Source: Bacillota bacterium
GTDB lineage: Bacteria; Bacillota_I; Bacilli_A; RF39; UBA660
Length of the DNA stretch: 58,054 nt
Assembly (NCBI GenBank): GCA_015059425.1
Contig: SVAM01000010.1
Coordinates: 1 to 58,054 of the forward strand
Reading direction: 5' to 3'
Shown in pieces: positions 7,456 to 15,345 of the stretch. Position numbers and translations under genes: made by a program. The notes under the pieces were generated by a model. The model was given only the letters and a program-made list of their open reading frames with translations. It did no database searches and was not told the DNA's origin. How positions within the stretch are numbered: the stretch's first letter is position 1; the number at the start of each line of letters is the position of its first letter.

Positions 7456-7532
7456 TGGTGCGCCCTAAGGGAGTCGAACCCCTAACCTTTAGATCCGTAG
7501 TCTAACGCTCTATCCAATTGAGCTAAGGGCGC
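7456..7532 (-). tRNA. tRNA-Arg (anticodon ACG)
   Basis: Minus strand: acceptor GCGCCCT/AGGGCGC, D-arm TAGCTCAATTGGATAGAGC, anticodon loop CTACGGA (anticodon ACG, wobble A expected to be deaminated to inosine), GGTTCGACTCC T-arm, CCA encoded. Six bases separate it from tRNA-Pro. Confidence 0.96.
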
Positions 7533-7568
7533 ATCCTTTCAGTGCACTTGTTTTTAAAATGCATAATC

Positions 7569-7597
7569 ATTATATTATAAATAAATGCAAAAATCAA
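7569..7597 (-). promoter_or_regulatory. Promoter of tRNA-Arg/tRNA-Pro unit
   Basis: On the minus strand TTGATT (7597-7592), 17 nt, TATAAT (7574-7569), about 37 bases ahead of the tRNA-Arg 5' end. Confidence 0.8.
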
Positions 7598-7632
7598 GCA
7601 TTTTCTATTCTAATATATGAAAAAACTCTGAT

Positions 7633-8079
7633 TTAGTTATCAGAATCTTTATCTTTACCTAAAATTTTATCTATTGAATAGTTATATTTTTTAGCTAATT
7701 CTACTAATGTGACTGTTAAAATTAGATTTTTACTATTTTCATATCTATTCCATGTAGGTTGATTAATATTTAATGCATCTGAAATTTGGACTTGCGTTAA
7801 ACCTTTTTTGTTACGTATCTTCTTTAAATTTTCACCAGTAACTTTGATTTTAATATCAGGTTTAGCGTTTGCATATTTTCTTTTGTTACTAAAACCTACA
7901 GTATAATCAATTGAAACATCAAATAAATTGCAAAATTGATTAAGTCTTTTAAGTGGAATAGTATCACTGCCGCATTCCCACATACTATATGAACCTTTGC
8001 TAACTTTTAAAGCATTAGCAACATCTTTTTGTTTTAAACCAGCTTCTTCTCTAATCTCTTTCATTCTTGGAAATTGCAT
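7633..8079 (-). CDS. XRE-family regulator with two HTH domains
   Basis: 148 aa. Two Cro/C1-type helix-turn-helix units in tandem: residues ~5-60 (LKQKDVANALKVSKGSYSMW) and ~82-140 (LTQVQISDALNINQPTWNRY), each followed by a segment containing the IDY/IDK-type ending (VSIDYTVGFS, YSIDKILGK). A basic linker separates them. The same double-HTH layout occurs in the regulator at 53274. GGTGAG precedes the ATG. It is transcribed divergently from the unknown gene at 8256 across a 176-base gap and may control it or itself (inference). No phage genes are adjacent. Confidence 0.85.
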   Translation of the reverse strand: MQFPRMKEIREEAGLKQKDVANALKVSKGSYSMWECGSDTIPLKRLNQFCNLFDVSIDYTVGFSNKRKYANAKPDIKIKVTGENLKKIRNKKGLTQVQISDALNINQPTWNRYENSKNLILTVTLVELAKKYNYSIDKILGKDKDSDN

Positions 8080-8255
8080 AACATCTCACCAATATTAATT
8101 TTCTCAAAAATAATATCTATATTCTGATTTTGGAGTTTATATGTATAGGTTTTACAATTTGTTATTAAATTTTAAAATATATATATTATAATAATAGAGT
8201 TAATTGAGATTGATTATCTGGAGTATTACAAGTATAATAAGAGTAGGTGGTTAAC

Positions 8256-8963
8256 ATGAAATATTATTTAGCAGTTGATAAAGGAAATTTTAGAAATTTA
8301 GATGATAGATATAAGATTTTAGATTTATCTCAGATTAATCCAGAATTAGGTAATGATGATAATTTAAAATTATTAGTTAAATTTACAACAACTTTTGAAA
8401 CCAAAAAAACATTAAAAGACTTATTGATTGCAAAAGGGGTATTAGCTGCCAATAATGCTTATTATGATATAGTAATGTATTATGAGCATTCATATCCAAA
8501 AACTTTAGATGTAGCTTATAAAGTTGATGAGGAATATTTAGATATAGGAAGATTAAGTAATATTATATATGATAAATTAAAAAACAAAGTTTTTTTTGAC
8601 ACCTTTTTAAATTACTATGAACAAAACTCTTTTTTAGAAGATGAAATAGGTTTAATTCGTGAGTATGCAGGAGATATTTATGCTAACCATAGATATTATG
8701 AAGCTATTAGAAGGCTAATAAATAAAATTTGTTATAAAAAAAATTCTGCAGGAAAAACTGTATTAAATTATAGACAATTATATGATTTAGGTATGTTTGT
8801 ATCTAAATTAGCTAATAAAGGTCGTAATATTGTTATAAATAGAGTAGAAAAAGAATCAATAAAAGCTAATTCTATAGTTCCAGAAGAAGGCACTGCAGAA
8901 CGTGATAAATGGGATGAATTGTATGGAAAAGAAATTGATGATGATCAAATAAAATTATTTTAA
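8256..8963 (+). CDS. Uncharacterised protein, KYYLA family member 1
   Basis: 235 aa from ATG 8256 with TAGGTGG ahead of it; the longer frame begins at a GTG inside that ribosome binding site. No recognised domain. The N-terminus (MKYYLAVDKGNFRNL ... ILDLSQINPEL) and the stretch from LVKFTTTFETKKTLKDLL to YYDIVMYYE align with the protein at 40673 (NKYYLAIETKPKN ... TLKFTKQEIINSIKEANLL ... LVVIYYEK), so the two are paralogues. This copy has a further ~100 aa of mostly helical sequence and an acidic tail. It is predicted cytoplasmic and sits opposite a double-HTH regulator. Function unknown. Confidence 0.7.
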   Translation: MKYYLAVDKGNFRNLDDRYKILDLSQINPELGNDDNLKLLVKFTTTFETKKTLKDLLIAKGVLAANNAYYDIVMYYEHSYPKTLDVAYKVDEEYLDIGRLSNIIYDKLKNKVFFDTFLNYYEQNSFLEDEIGLIREYAGDIYANHRYYEAIRRLINKICYKKNSAGKTVLNYRQLYDLGMFVSKLANKGRNIVINRVEKESIKANSIVPEEGTAERDKWDELYGKEIDDDQIKLF

Positions 8964-9049
8964 ATGTAAAAACATTGTCAATAAAATATGTAATAACTTC
9001 ATAATTGTGTAAATATTTAGTATTATAATATTGTAAAGGGAGTGAAGAT

Positions 9050-9244
9050 ATGTTATATCCTTCAATAGACAAAATATTAAATATTGTAGATTCTAAGTAT
9101 ATTTTAGTGCATGTTTCTTCTAGAAGAAGTAAACAAATGCTTGAGAATCGTCATTTTCAATTGAAAGAAAAAGATTATTTGAATAAGAAGGAATTAGGAA
9201 GAGCATTAGAAGAAATTGAAAAGGGTTTAGTAAAAATTAAATAA
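9050..9244 (+). CDS. rpoZ: RNA polymerase omega subunit
   Basis: 64 aa. MLYPSIDKILNIVDSKYILV followed by a Ser-Ser-Arg-Arg-Ser-Lys-Gln segment matches the N-terminal conserved core of omega (YPSID..L....KY.LV..ASKRARQ), and the C-terminus ELGRALEEIEKG matches the usual ending. Omega helps beta-prime assembly. In many Bacillota rpoZ lies between gmk and coaBC/priA; here it stands alone between an unknown gene and a tRNA. GGGAGTGA precedes the ATG. Confidence 0.88.
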   Translation: MLYPSIDKILNIVDSKYILVHVSSRRSKQMLENRHFQLKEKDYLNKKELGRALEEIEKGLVKIK

Positions 9245-9260
9245 TTTTTCAAAAAAAGTC

Positions 9261-9293
9261 TTGATTTTAACTATCTCATATGATAAGATAGTT
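9261..9293 (+). promoter_or_regulatory. Promoter of tRNA-Ala with an overlapping inverted repeat
   Basis: TTGATT (9261-9266), 17 nt, TAAGAT (9284-9289). The spacer and -10 form an inverted repeat, AACTATCT ... AGATAGTT (9269-9293), which could be an operator or cruciform. Confidence 0.6.
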
Positions 9294-9302
9294 ATGTTCT
9301 TT

Positions 9303-9379
9303 GGGGAATTAGCTCAGCTGGCTAGAGCACCACGCTTGCACCGTGGGGGTCAAGGGTTCGAATCCCTTATTCTCCACCA
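9303..9379 (+). tRNA. tRNA-Ala (anticodon UGC)
   Basis: Acceptor GGGGAAT/ATTCTCC (one G-U pair), D-arm TAGCTCAGCTGGCTAGAGC, anticodon loop CTTGCAC (TGC) on stem CCACG/CGTGG, T-arm GGGTTCGAATCCC, encoded CCA. This sequence type is normally found in rRNA operon spacers; here it is free-standing. Confidence 0.96.
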
Positions 9380-9390
9380 AATTAAAAATT

Positions 9391-9411
9391 AAAGCCAATT
9401 TGGCTTTTTTT
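9391..9411 (+). terminator. Intrinsic terminator after tRNA-Ala
   Basis: AAAGCCAA / TTGGCTTT stem followed by T7. Confidence 0.8.
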
Positions 9412-9439
9412 GTTGTTATAAATATGTGTCTGTATTTGT

Positions 9440-9468
9440 AAAACTATAAGATAATTATAGTTTTTTTT
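9440..9468 (+). terminator. Second hairpin with U tract ahead of phosphoketolase
   Basis: 10-bp stem AAAACTATAA / TTATAGTTTT, loop GATAA, then a run of T. It lies upstream of the -10 box at 9481, so it acts as a back-up terminator rather than an attenuator of xfp. Confidence 0.6.
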
Positions 9469-9477
9469 ATGTGATTT

Positions 9478-9486
9478 TGTTATAAT
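9478..9486 (+). promoter_or_regulatory. Extended -10 promoter of phosphoketolase operon
   Basis: TGT-TATAAT at 9478-9486 with no clear -35; GAGTGAT about 24 bases later precedes ATG 9510. Confidence 0.5.
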
Positions 9487-9509
9487 AAATAATAGAATAG
9501 AGTGATAGT

Positions 9510-11864
9510 ATGGAAAGAGTATTAAAAGCAGAAGAATTAGAAAAAATGGATGCTTATTTTAGAGCAAGCAACTATCTTGCAGCTTGTGAATTATATTTGA
9601 AAGATAATCCATTGCTTAAAGAACCTCTTAAAATGGAACATATTAAATCGAAATTAGTCGGGCATTGGGGGACAACTCCAACTCAAAACTTTTGTTATGT
9701 TCATTTAAATAGAGTAATAAAAAAATATGACCTTAATATGCTTTATATTTCTGGCCCAGGGCATGGAGGTGGAGCAGCATATTCTAATGTTTATTTAGAA
9801 GGAACTTATAGCAAGACTTATCCAGAAATAACTTATGATGAGGATGGTTTAAGAAAATTATTTAAACGCTTTAGTTTTCCAGGAGGTACATCAAGCCATG
9901 TAGCTCCAGAAATACCAGGAAGTATAAATGAAGGCGGAGAATTAGGCTATAGTTTAGCACATGCTTTTGGCGCAGTTTTAGATAATCCTGATTTATGGGC
10001 AGCAACAATTGTTGGCGATGGTGAAGCGGAGACAGGCCCTTTAGCGGCTTCATGGCAATTAAATAAATTTATAAATCCTATTACTGATGGAGTAGTTTTA
10101 CCTATATTAAATTTAAATGGTTACAAAATAGCTAACCCAACAATTTTGGCGCGTATTAGTAAAGAAGAACTTCTTAATTATTTTAAGGGTATGGGATGGG
10201 AACCAATATATGTTGAATATATAGACAATGAACAAATTCATGAAGATATGGCTGGTGCTTTAGACTTAGCTATAGAAAAAATAAAAGTTATTAAAACAAA
10301 CGCTAAAATAAATAAAGATACTACAAGACCTATGTGGCCAATGATAATTTTAAAAACACCAAAAGGGTGGACTGGGCCTAAAATAGTCGAAGAAAAAATA
10401 GTTGAAGGAACATTTAGAGCACATCAAGTTCCTATCGCGGTTGATGAGAATCATAAAGAAAATTTAAAATTACTAGAAGAATGGTTAAAAAGTTATCGCT
10501 CTTGGGAATTATTTGATAGCAATGGAACATTAAAAAGAGGCTTACAAGAGCTAATTCCAGATAATAAAATGGGTGCAAATCCACATGCAAATGGTGGGCT
10601 ATTATTAAAAGAATTAAATGTTCCAAATTTTATAGATTACATGATTGAAGTAAAAACGCCAGGTGTAGAAAAAAATAGTGATATGATGATGCTTGGACAT
10701 TTTATAAGAGATATTGTTAAAAATAATCCAAATAATTATAAAATATTTGGCCCTGATGAAGCACTATCAAATCGCTTAAATCATGTATTTGAAGTTACGA
10801 ATCGAAAATGGAATGGTGAAACAGTAAAAGGTGATGAATATTTAAATACGGATGGAGCTATAATTGATACAATATTATCAGAACATGCTTGTGAAGGTAT
10901 GTTAGAAGGGTATTTACTTACTGGAAGACATGGGTTTATTCATACATATGAAGCATTTAGTAGAATAATTGATTCTATGGTTAGTCAGCATGCTAAATGG
11001 TTAAAAATAAGTAAAGAATTACCTTGGCGTAAAGATATATCTAGTTTGAATATAATCCTTTCTAGTCATGTATGGCAACAAGATCACAATGGATATACAC
11101 ATCAAGATCCAGGTTTCTTAAATCATATAGTAACTAAAAAAGCTGATACAGTTCGTGTATATTTGCCAATAGATGTTAATACATTAATTTCTACGTTCAA
11201 TCATATTACAAAAACTAAAAATTATGTAAATGTAGTTGTAGCTAGTAAACATCCATCGTTACAATGGCTTAATAAAGAAGAAGCTATAGCACATTGTACT
11301 AAAGGTGTTGGAAGACTAGACTTTGCTAGTAATGATACTAAGGATGATGTTGATATAGTTTTAGCAAGTGCTGGAGATACTCCTAACTTAGAAATTATCG
11401 CAGCTTCACAAATTATGAGAGAATATTTACCTAATTTAAAGGTTAGAGTAGTAAATGTTGTTGATTTAATGAAACTAGTAAGTAATGATGAGCATCCTCA
11501 TGGACTAACAGATAAAGAATATGATGATTTATTTACAAAAAATAAACCAATAATATTTGCTTTCCACGGATATCCAAACTTAATACATGAATTAACATAT
11601 AAAAGAACTAATGATAATTTACATGTTAGAGGATACATTGAAGAAGGTGCAATTACAACATCATTTGATATGAGAGTATTAAATAAAATAGATAGATATA
11701 ATTTGATATTATTAGCATTAAAACATTTAGATATAGATACACAAGAAGCTAAAAAATTAGAAAAGTATTGTAAGTCTATGCTTTCAAAACATAAAGAATA
11801 TATTGTAGAACATGGGTTAGACATACCAGAAGTAGTTGAATTTAAATTTGAAAAGGGTGAATAA
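9510..11864 (+). CDS. xfp: Xylulose-5-phosphate/fructose-6-phosphate phosphoketolase
   Basis: 784 aa, the normal length for the family. The N-terminal TPP-binding half shows GPGHGGGAAYSNVYLEGTYS (H85 region) and the cofactor/Mg motif GDGEAETGP (residues 169-177). The middle and C-terminal halves carry HGFIHTYEAF, SSHVWQQDHNGYTHQDPG and NVVDLMKL, all characteristic. It cleaves xylulose-5-P (and usually fructose-6-P) with phosphate to acetyl-P plus glyceraldehyde-3-P (or erythrose-4-P): the key step of heterofermentative and bifid-type sugar catabolism, giving ATP through acetate kinase. Cytoplasmic. The next gene starts 3 bases after the stop codon, so it heads a multi-gene unit with redox enzymes. 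Confidence 0.97.
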   Translation: MERVLKAEELEKMDAYFRASNYLAACELYLKDNPLLKEPLKMEHIKSKLVGHWGTTPTQNFCYVHLNRVIKKYDLNMLYISGPGHGGGAAYSNVYLEGTYSKTYPEITYDEDGLRKLFKRFSFPGGTSSHVAPEIPGSINEGGELGYSLAHAFGAVLDNPDLWAATIVGDGEAETGPLAASWQLNKFINPITDGVVLPILNLNGYKIANPTILARISKEELLNYFKGMGWEPIYVEYIDNEQIHEDMAGALDLAIEKIKVIKTNAKINKDTTRPMWPMIILKTPKGWTGPKIVEEKIVEGTFRAHQVPIAVDENHKENLKLLEEWLKSYRSWELFDSNGTLKRGLQELIPDNKMGANPHANGGLLLKELNVPNFIDYMIEVKTPGVEKNSDMMMLGHFIRDIVKNNPNNYKIFGPDEALSNRLNHVFEVTNRKWNGETVKGDEYLNTDGAIIDTILSEHACEGMLEGYLLTGRHGFIHTYEAFSRIIDSMVSQHAKWLKISKELPWRKDISSLNIILSSHVWQQDHNGYTHQDPGFLNHIVTKKADTVRVYLPIDVNTLISTFNHITKTKNYVNVVVASKHPSLQWLNKEEAIAHCTKGVGRLDFASNDTKDDVDIVLASAGDTPNLEIIAASQIMREYLPNLKVRVVNVVDLMKLVSNDEHPHGLTDKEYDDLFTKNKPIIFAFHGYPNLIHELTYKRTNDNLHVRGYIEEGAITTSFDMRVLNKIDRYNLILLALKHLDIDTQEAKKLEKYCKSMLSKHKEYIVEHGLDIPEVVEFKFEKGE

Positions 11865-11866
11865 AA

Positions 11867-13351
11867 GTGGTATATGATTATATTATAATTGGTTCAGGAT
11901 TAGGAGGGTTAAGTGCTGGAATAAATCTAGCACTTAATAATAAAAAAGTTTTAATTTTAGAAAAAAATAGCTTGCCAGGTGGTTTAGTTACAACATTCAA
12001 AAGAGGCAGATTTGAATTTGATACTTCATTATATGATTTATATGATTATGGTAGTGAAGAAAATAGTGGAACTATAAAAAATTTATTTAAAAAATATGAT
12101 ATAGATATTGAAACAATACAAGCTCCTTTAAATTTTAAAGTTAAAACAGAAAATAATGAAGATTATGAAGTAAAAGGAAATATAGAAGATTTTATACTTG
12201 AATTAGAAAATTTAAAAAATGGTTCTACTGAATCTTTAAAAGAATTTATTGCTATAACTAAAGAAGTACATGAAGCATTAAATAAATTAAAAAATAATTT
12301 TTCTATTAATGAAGAAGAGTATCCTAGATTTAATAAATATCTTCGTATGAATGTTATTGATGCTTTAACTGATATAAATATGCCTAAAGAAACAATTCAT
12401 CGTTTAGGATATTTATGGTTATATATAGGTAGTCCTTTAAACAAACTTAATTTTATAGATTTTGCAGAATTTATGTATAAATTTATATTTAAAAAAACTT
12501 ATGTACTAAGAAATAAGAATTTAGATTTAATTTTAAAAATGGTAAATAAATTTAAAGAATATAATGGTAATATTTATTATAATGAAGAAGTAATAAATAT
12601 TAGTGATATTAATGACTTAAAATTAATTATTACTAAAACTGGTAATGAATATAAATGTAAACATGTTATTTGTAATTTATCTCAAAGATATGTGTATAAA
12701 AATTTATTTAAAGAACCAAATCTTGAAGTAAATAAATTAGAGAATGCTAGAACTCTTTCTATGAATGGAGTTGTTGTATATTTAGGTTTAAATAAAAATC
12801 ATAGTAATATTGGACTAAATAATTATAAATATTATCATTTTAATAATATAAATAGTCTATTAAATATTAAAAATATGAATAGTTTATATCATAATATTTG
12901 GGAAGCAACTGTACCAAATGTAGTTAACATGAATGCAAGTCCTAATAATACAACTATATTAGTATTAAAAACTAATTACTATGATAAAACATTTAATATT
13001 ACCAATATAAATGACTATAAAAAAATTAAAGAAGATATTGCTTTAGATTTAATTAATCAATTTGAAGAAACATTTAATATTGATATTAGAGAATATATAG
13101 AAGAAATTGAGATAGCAACGCCACTTACTTTTAGTAGATATACAAATAACGTTAATGGAAGTATGTTGGGATATATGCGTTTAGGATATGATAATAGTAT
13201 TCACCGTTTAATATCATATAAAGATGAAATTCAACCTAAAATAAGTTTTGTTGGTGGAAGTAGTTTATTTGGTGGTGGGGCTGATAATGCTATTTACAGT
13301 GGATATTATATTTCTAAAATGTTGCTGAAAGTGGGTGATAATAATGAATAA
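11867..13351 (+). CDS. FAD-dependent oxidoreductase (phytoene desaturase/CrtI-like)
   Basis: 494 aa, GTG start at 11867 with AAAGGGTGA in the end of xfp as ribosome binding site. The N-terminus YIIIGSGLGGLSAGINLA plus LILEKNSLPGGLVTTF is the dinucleotide-binding GxGxxG and the following Glu/PGG signature of the CrtI/amine-oxidase-like flavoproteins. The C-terminus FVGGSSLFGGGADNAIYSGY is the second FAD contact. The substrate is not evident: no carotenoid genes are near, and the partners are a flavin/2Fe-2S reductase and phosphoketolase, so a general NAD(P)H- or ferredoxin-linked redox role is as likely. Overlaps the next gene by 8 bases. Confidence 0.85.
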   Translation: MVYDYIIIGSGLGGLSAGINLALNNKKVLILEKNSLPGGLVTTFKRGRFEFDTSLYDLYDYGSEENSGTIKNLFKKYDIDIETIQAPLNFKVKTENNEDYEVKGNIEDFILELENLKNGSTESLKEFIAITKEVHEALNKLKNNFSINEEEYPRFNKYLRMNVIDALTDINMPKETIHRLGYLWLYIGSPLNKLNFIDFAEFMYKFIFKKTYVLRNKNLDLILKMVNKFKEYNGNIYYNEEVINISDINDLKLIITKTGNEYKCKHVICNLSQRYVYKNLFKEPNLEVNKLENARTLSMNGVVVYLGLNKNHSNIGLNNYKYYHFNNINSLLNIKNMNSLYHNIWEATVPNVVNMNASPNNTTILVLKTNYYDKTFNITNINDYKKIKEDIALDLINQFEETFNIDIREYIEEIEIATPLTFSRYTNNVNGSMLGYMRLGYDNSIHRLISYKDEIQPKISFVGGSSLFGGGADNAIYSGYYISKMLLKVGDNNE

Positions 13352-14465
13352 TATTGAATTTTTAAGACAAGAAAGAAAGGACATTATCAAAGATTATCCT
13401 TCTAAGGAAATACCAAATACTATTGTTGATGACTTAGTTAAAAGTATTAATGAGATTCAGTATGTTATAGTTAAAGAAATAATTGAAGAAACTAAAGATA
13501 CTAAATCTTTTATCTTAATCCCAGACAAGTCAAAAGGAACAAATACATTAGAACCATTTAAAGCAGGGCAATATATTAGTATAAAAATGTTTATAGGAGA
13601 CACTTATGTAACAAGAGCATATTCTTTATCATCATCTCCAAAAGATGCAATAAATGGAATTTACAGAATAACTATTAAAAGAGTAGAAAAGGGTTTAGTA
13701 AGTAATGCTTTATTAGATGATATGAAAGTGGGGGATGGACTTGCAATTTCAAAACCAACTGGTATATTTACATATAATAAAATAAGAGATGAAGAAAATG
13801 TGATAGCAATCGCTGGCGGATGCGGAATTACACCTTTTATGTCTTTAGCAAAATCTATAATAGATGGAATAGAAGATTGCTATTTAACAGTATTTTATAG
13901 TGTTAAAACTGAAAATGATATTATTTTTAAAAAAGATATTGAATTAATAAATAAAAAAAGTAAAAAAGTTAAATTTATAATTACCCTTACTAGGGAAGAT
14001 AAAAATGATTATTTAAATGGTCATATTACCAAAGATATGATAGAACCTTATTTAAAAGATTTTAATACTATATTTATGTGTGGGCCAAAAGAGTTATATA
14101 AAAGTATGAATGAAATATTAAATGAATTAAACATACCAAGAAAATCCGTTCATTACGAAAATTTTTATACAGAATATACTCCATTAGAAATAAATACATA
14201 TGAACTTAAAATATTAATGAAAAATAAAACAGAAGTTATTACTTGTAAAAGTAATGAAACACTATTAGTTTCTTTAGAAAAAGCTGGTATAAAAGCACCA
14301 TCATTATGTAGAGTAGGGACTTGTGGTTTTTGTAGAAGTATTTTAATTGATGGTAAAATAAAAACCGTTGGTGAAAGTAAACCCAAAGCATTAACTATTA
14401 ATGATTATATTCATCCATGTGTAACATATCCAGAAAGTGATATAGTAATAAGAATAGATATATAA
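13344..14465 (+). CDS. Ferredoxin-NADP reductase-type oxidoreductase with C-terminal 2Fe-2S domain
   Basis: 373 aa from ATG 13344 (GGGTGAT overlaps the end of the previous gene). Order of domains: a ~40-aa N-terminal helix, an FAD-binding barrel with RAYSLSSSP (~95-103) and GLVSNALLDD, an NAD(P)-binding domain with IAGGCGITPFMSLAKS (~155-170) and FMCGPKELYKSM, then a plant-type ferredoxin domain with cysteines in CRVGTCGFC (~325-333) and a final Cys in HPCVTYPES. This is the HCR/VanB-type electron-transfer layout: NAD(P)H to FAD to 2Fe-2S to an acceptor. The tight overlap suggests the upstream flavoprotein is its partner (inference). Confidence 0.92.
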   Translation: MNNIEFLRQERKDIIKDYPSKEIPNTIVDDLVKSINEIQYVIVKEIIEETKDTKSFILIPDKSKGTNTLEPFKAGQYISIKMFIGDTYVTRAYSLSSSPKDAINGIYRITIKRVEKGLVSNALLDDMKVGDGLAISKPTGIFTYNKIRDEENVIAIAGGCGITPFMSLAKSIIDGIEDCYLTVFYSVKTENDIIFKKDIELINKKSKKVKFIITLTREDKNDYLNGHITKDMIEPYLKDFNTIFMCGPKELYKSMNEILNELNIPRKSVHYENFYTEYTPLEINTYELKILMKNKTEVITCKSNETLLVSLEKAGIKAPSLCRVGTCGFCRSILIDGKIKTVGESKPKALTINDYIHPCVTYPESDIVIRIDI

Positions 14466-14466
14466 T

Positions 14467-14709
14467 ATGAATAAAGTAGTAAAAATATGTTTAGTAAGTA
14501 TAATTATAATATTGTTAATATTTGTTTTCTATTTATTTAATATAAAATCATATATTACTGGAAATTACGTACAAAACACTAATGATTGTAAAATAGGATA
14601 CGATTGTGTATGTATAAAAGAATCATGTATATGCAAATTTAAAAAATATTGGGTTGAAAATAAAATAACATGTCAGAAAAATATATTAAATAATGAACAA
14701 ATTAATTAA
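14467..14709 (+). CDS. Small Cys-rich membrane-anchored protein
   Basis: 80 aa starting one base after the reductase stop codon, with no good ribosome binding site of its own. One hydrophobic segment (residues 5-27), then a short external or periplasm-like domain with six cysteines (CKIGYDCVCIKESCICKF ... KITC). The spacing does not match a known Fe-S or zinc motif that I can name; disulphides or metal binding are possible. Its position as last gene of the phosphoketolase/redox operon suggests it may be an anchor or electron acceptor for the reductase (inference). The operon terminator follows. Confidence 0.6.
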   Translation: MNKVVKICLVSIIIILLIFVFYLFNIKSYITGNYVQNTNDCKIGYDCVCIKESCICKFKKYWVENKITCQKNILNNEQIN

Positions 14710-14714
14710 TAAAT

Positions 14715-14750
14715 AAAACCACTATTAATATAATTTAATGGTGGTTTTTA
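14715..14750 (+). terminator. Operon terminator whose 3' arm carries the next gene's ribosome binding site
   Basis: 13-bp stem (14715-14727 with 14736-14748), 8-nt loop, TTTT tail. GGTGG at 14740-14744, inside the 3' arm, is the only ribosome binding site for ATG 14752. Confidence 0.7.
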
Positions 14751-14751
14751 T

Positions 14752-15345
14752 ATGCTTATTGCACATCGTGGAATAGTAAATAATGTAGTTAAAGAAAACA
14801 CAATACCGGCTTTTTTAGGTGCTATTAATAATAGTGATTATGTAGGTTTTGAACTAGATATATATATGAGTAAAGATAAGGAATTTATTATATATCATGA
14901 TTTATTATTAGATAATAAATTTATATGGAAATATTCTTATAAAGAATTAAAAAGAAAGGGTATAATAAGATTAGAAGATGTACTAAAATTAAAAACAAAT
15001 AAATTAATATTAATAGATATTAAAGACGTAAATTTAGATATTGATAAACTAAGTAATCTTTTAAATAAATATAAAAAGAAAAACATTTATGTAATGTCTT
15101 TCTTTAACAGCGTAATAAAGAAATTTAAAAATAAAACTTTTAAAGTAGGGTTATTAAATTATGTATTAAATTCTAATAAAGAATATAGTTATAATTTTAT
15201 AGGATTGTTATATGATGTAGCAAGTACATCTTTAATAACCAAATTTAAAGAAAAAGGAATAGAAGTATTTATATATAATGTTAATAAAAAAGATAAATTT
15301 ATATATAATGATGTTTATTACATAGTTGATAGTACTAATTATTAG
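14752..15345 (+). CDS. Short glycerophosphodiester phosphodiesterase-family protein
   Basis: 197 aa, shorter than the usual ~240. The catalytic layout is visible: AHRG (residues 4-7), ENTIPAF (~17-23), FELDIYMSKD (~36-45, Glu/Asp metal ligands) and YHD (~50-52), then the barrel strand LILIDIK (~86-92). The family hydrolyses glycerophosphodiesters to glycerol-3-P and an alcohol. No signal peptide, so cytoplasmic. The C-terminal strands are compressed, but EVFIYNVNKK and the final IVDST match the barrel end. Translation may be linked to read-through of the terminator hairpin that covers its ribosome binding site. It converges on, and overlaps by 11 bases, the gerAB gene. Confidence 0.82.
   Translation: MLIAHRGIVNNVVKENTIPAFLGAINNSDYVGFELDIYMSKDKEFIIYHDLLLDNKFIWKYSYKELKRKGIIRLEDVLKLKTNKLILIDIKDVNLDIDKLSNLLNKYKKKNIYVMSFFNSVIKKFKNKTFKVGLLNYVLNSNKEYSYNFIGLLYDVASTSLITKFKEKGIEVFIYNVNKKDKFIYNDVYYIVDSTNY

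Noticed and set aside
9440-9468. Attenuator controlling xfp
   Set aside because: The hairpin lies upstream of the xfp -10 box, so it would not be in the xfp transcript.
11867-13351. Carotenoid biosynthesis enzyme
   Set aside because: The fold is CrtI-like, but no phytoene synthase or other isoprenoid gene is near and the operon partners are redox proteins, so a specific carotenoid role is not supported.
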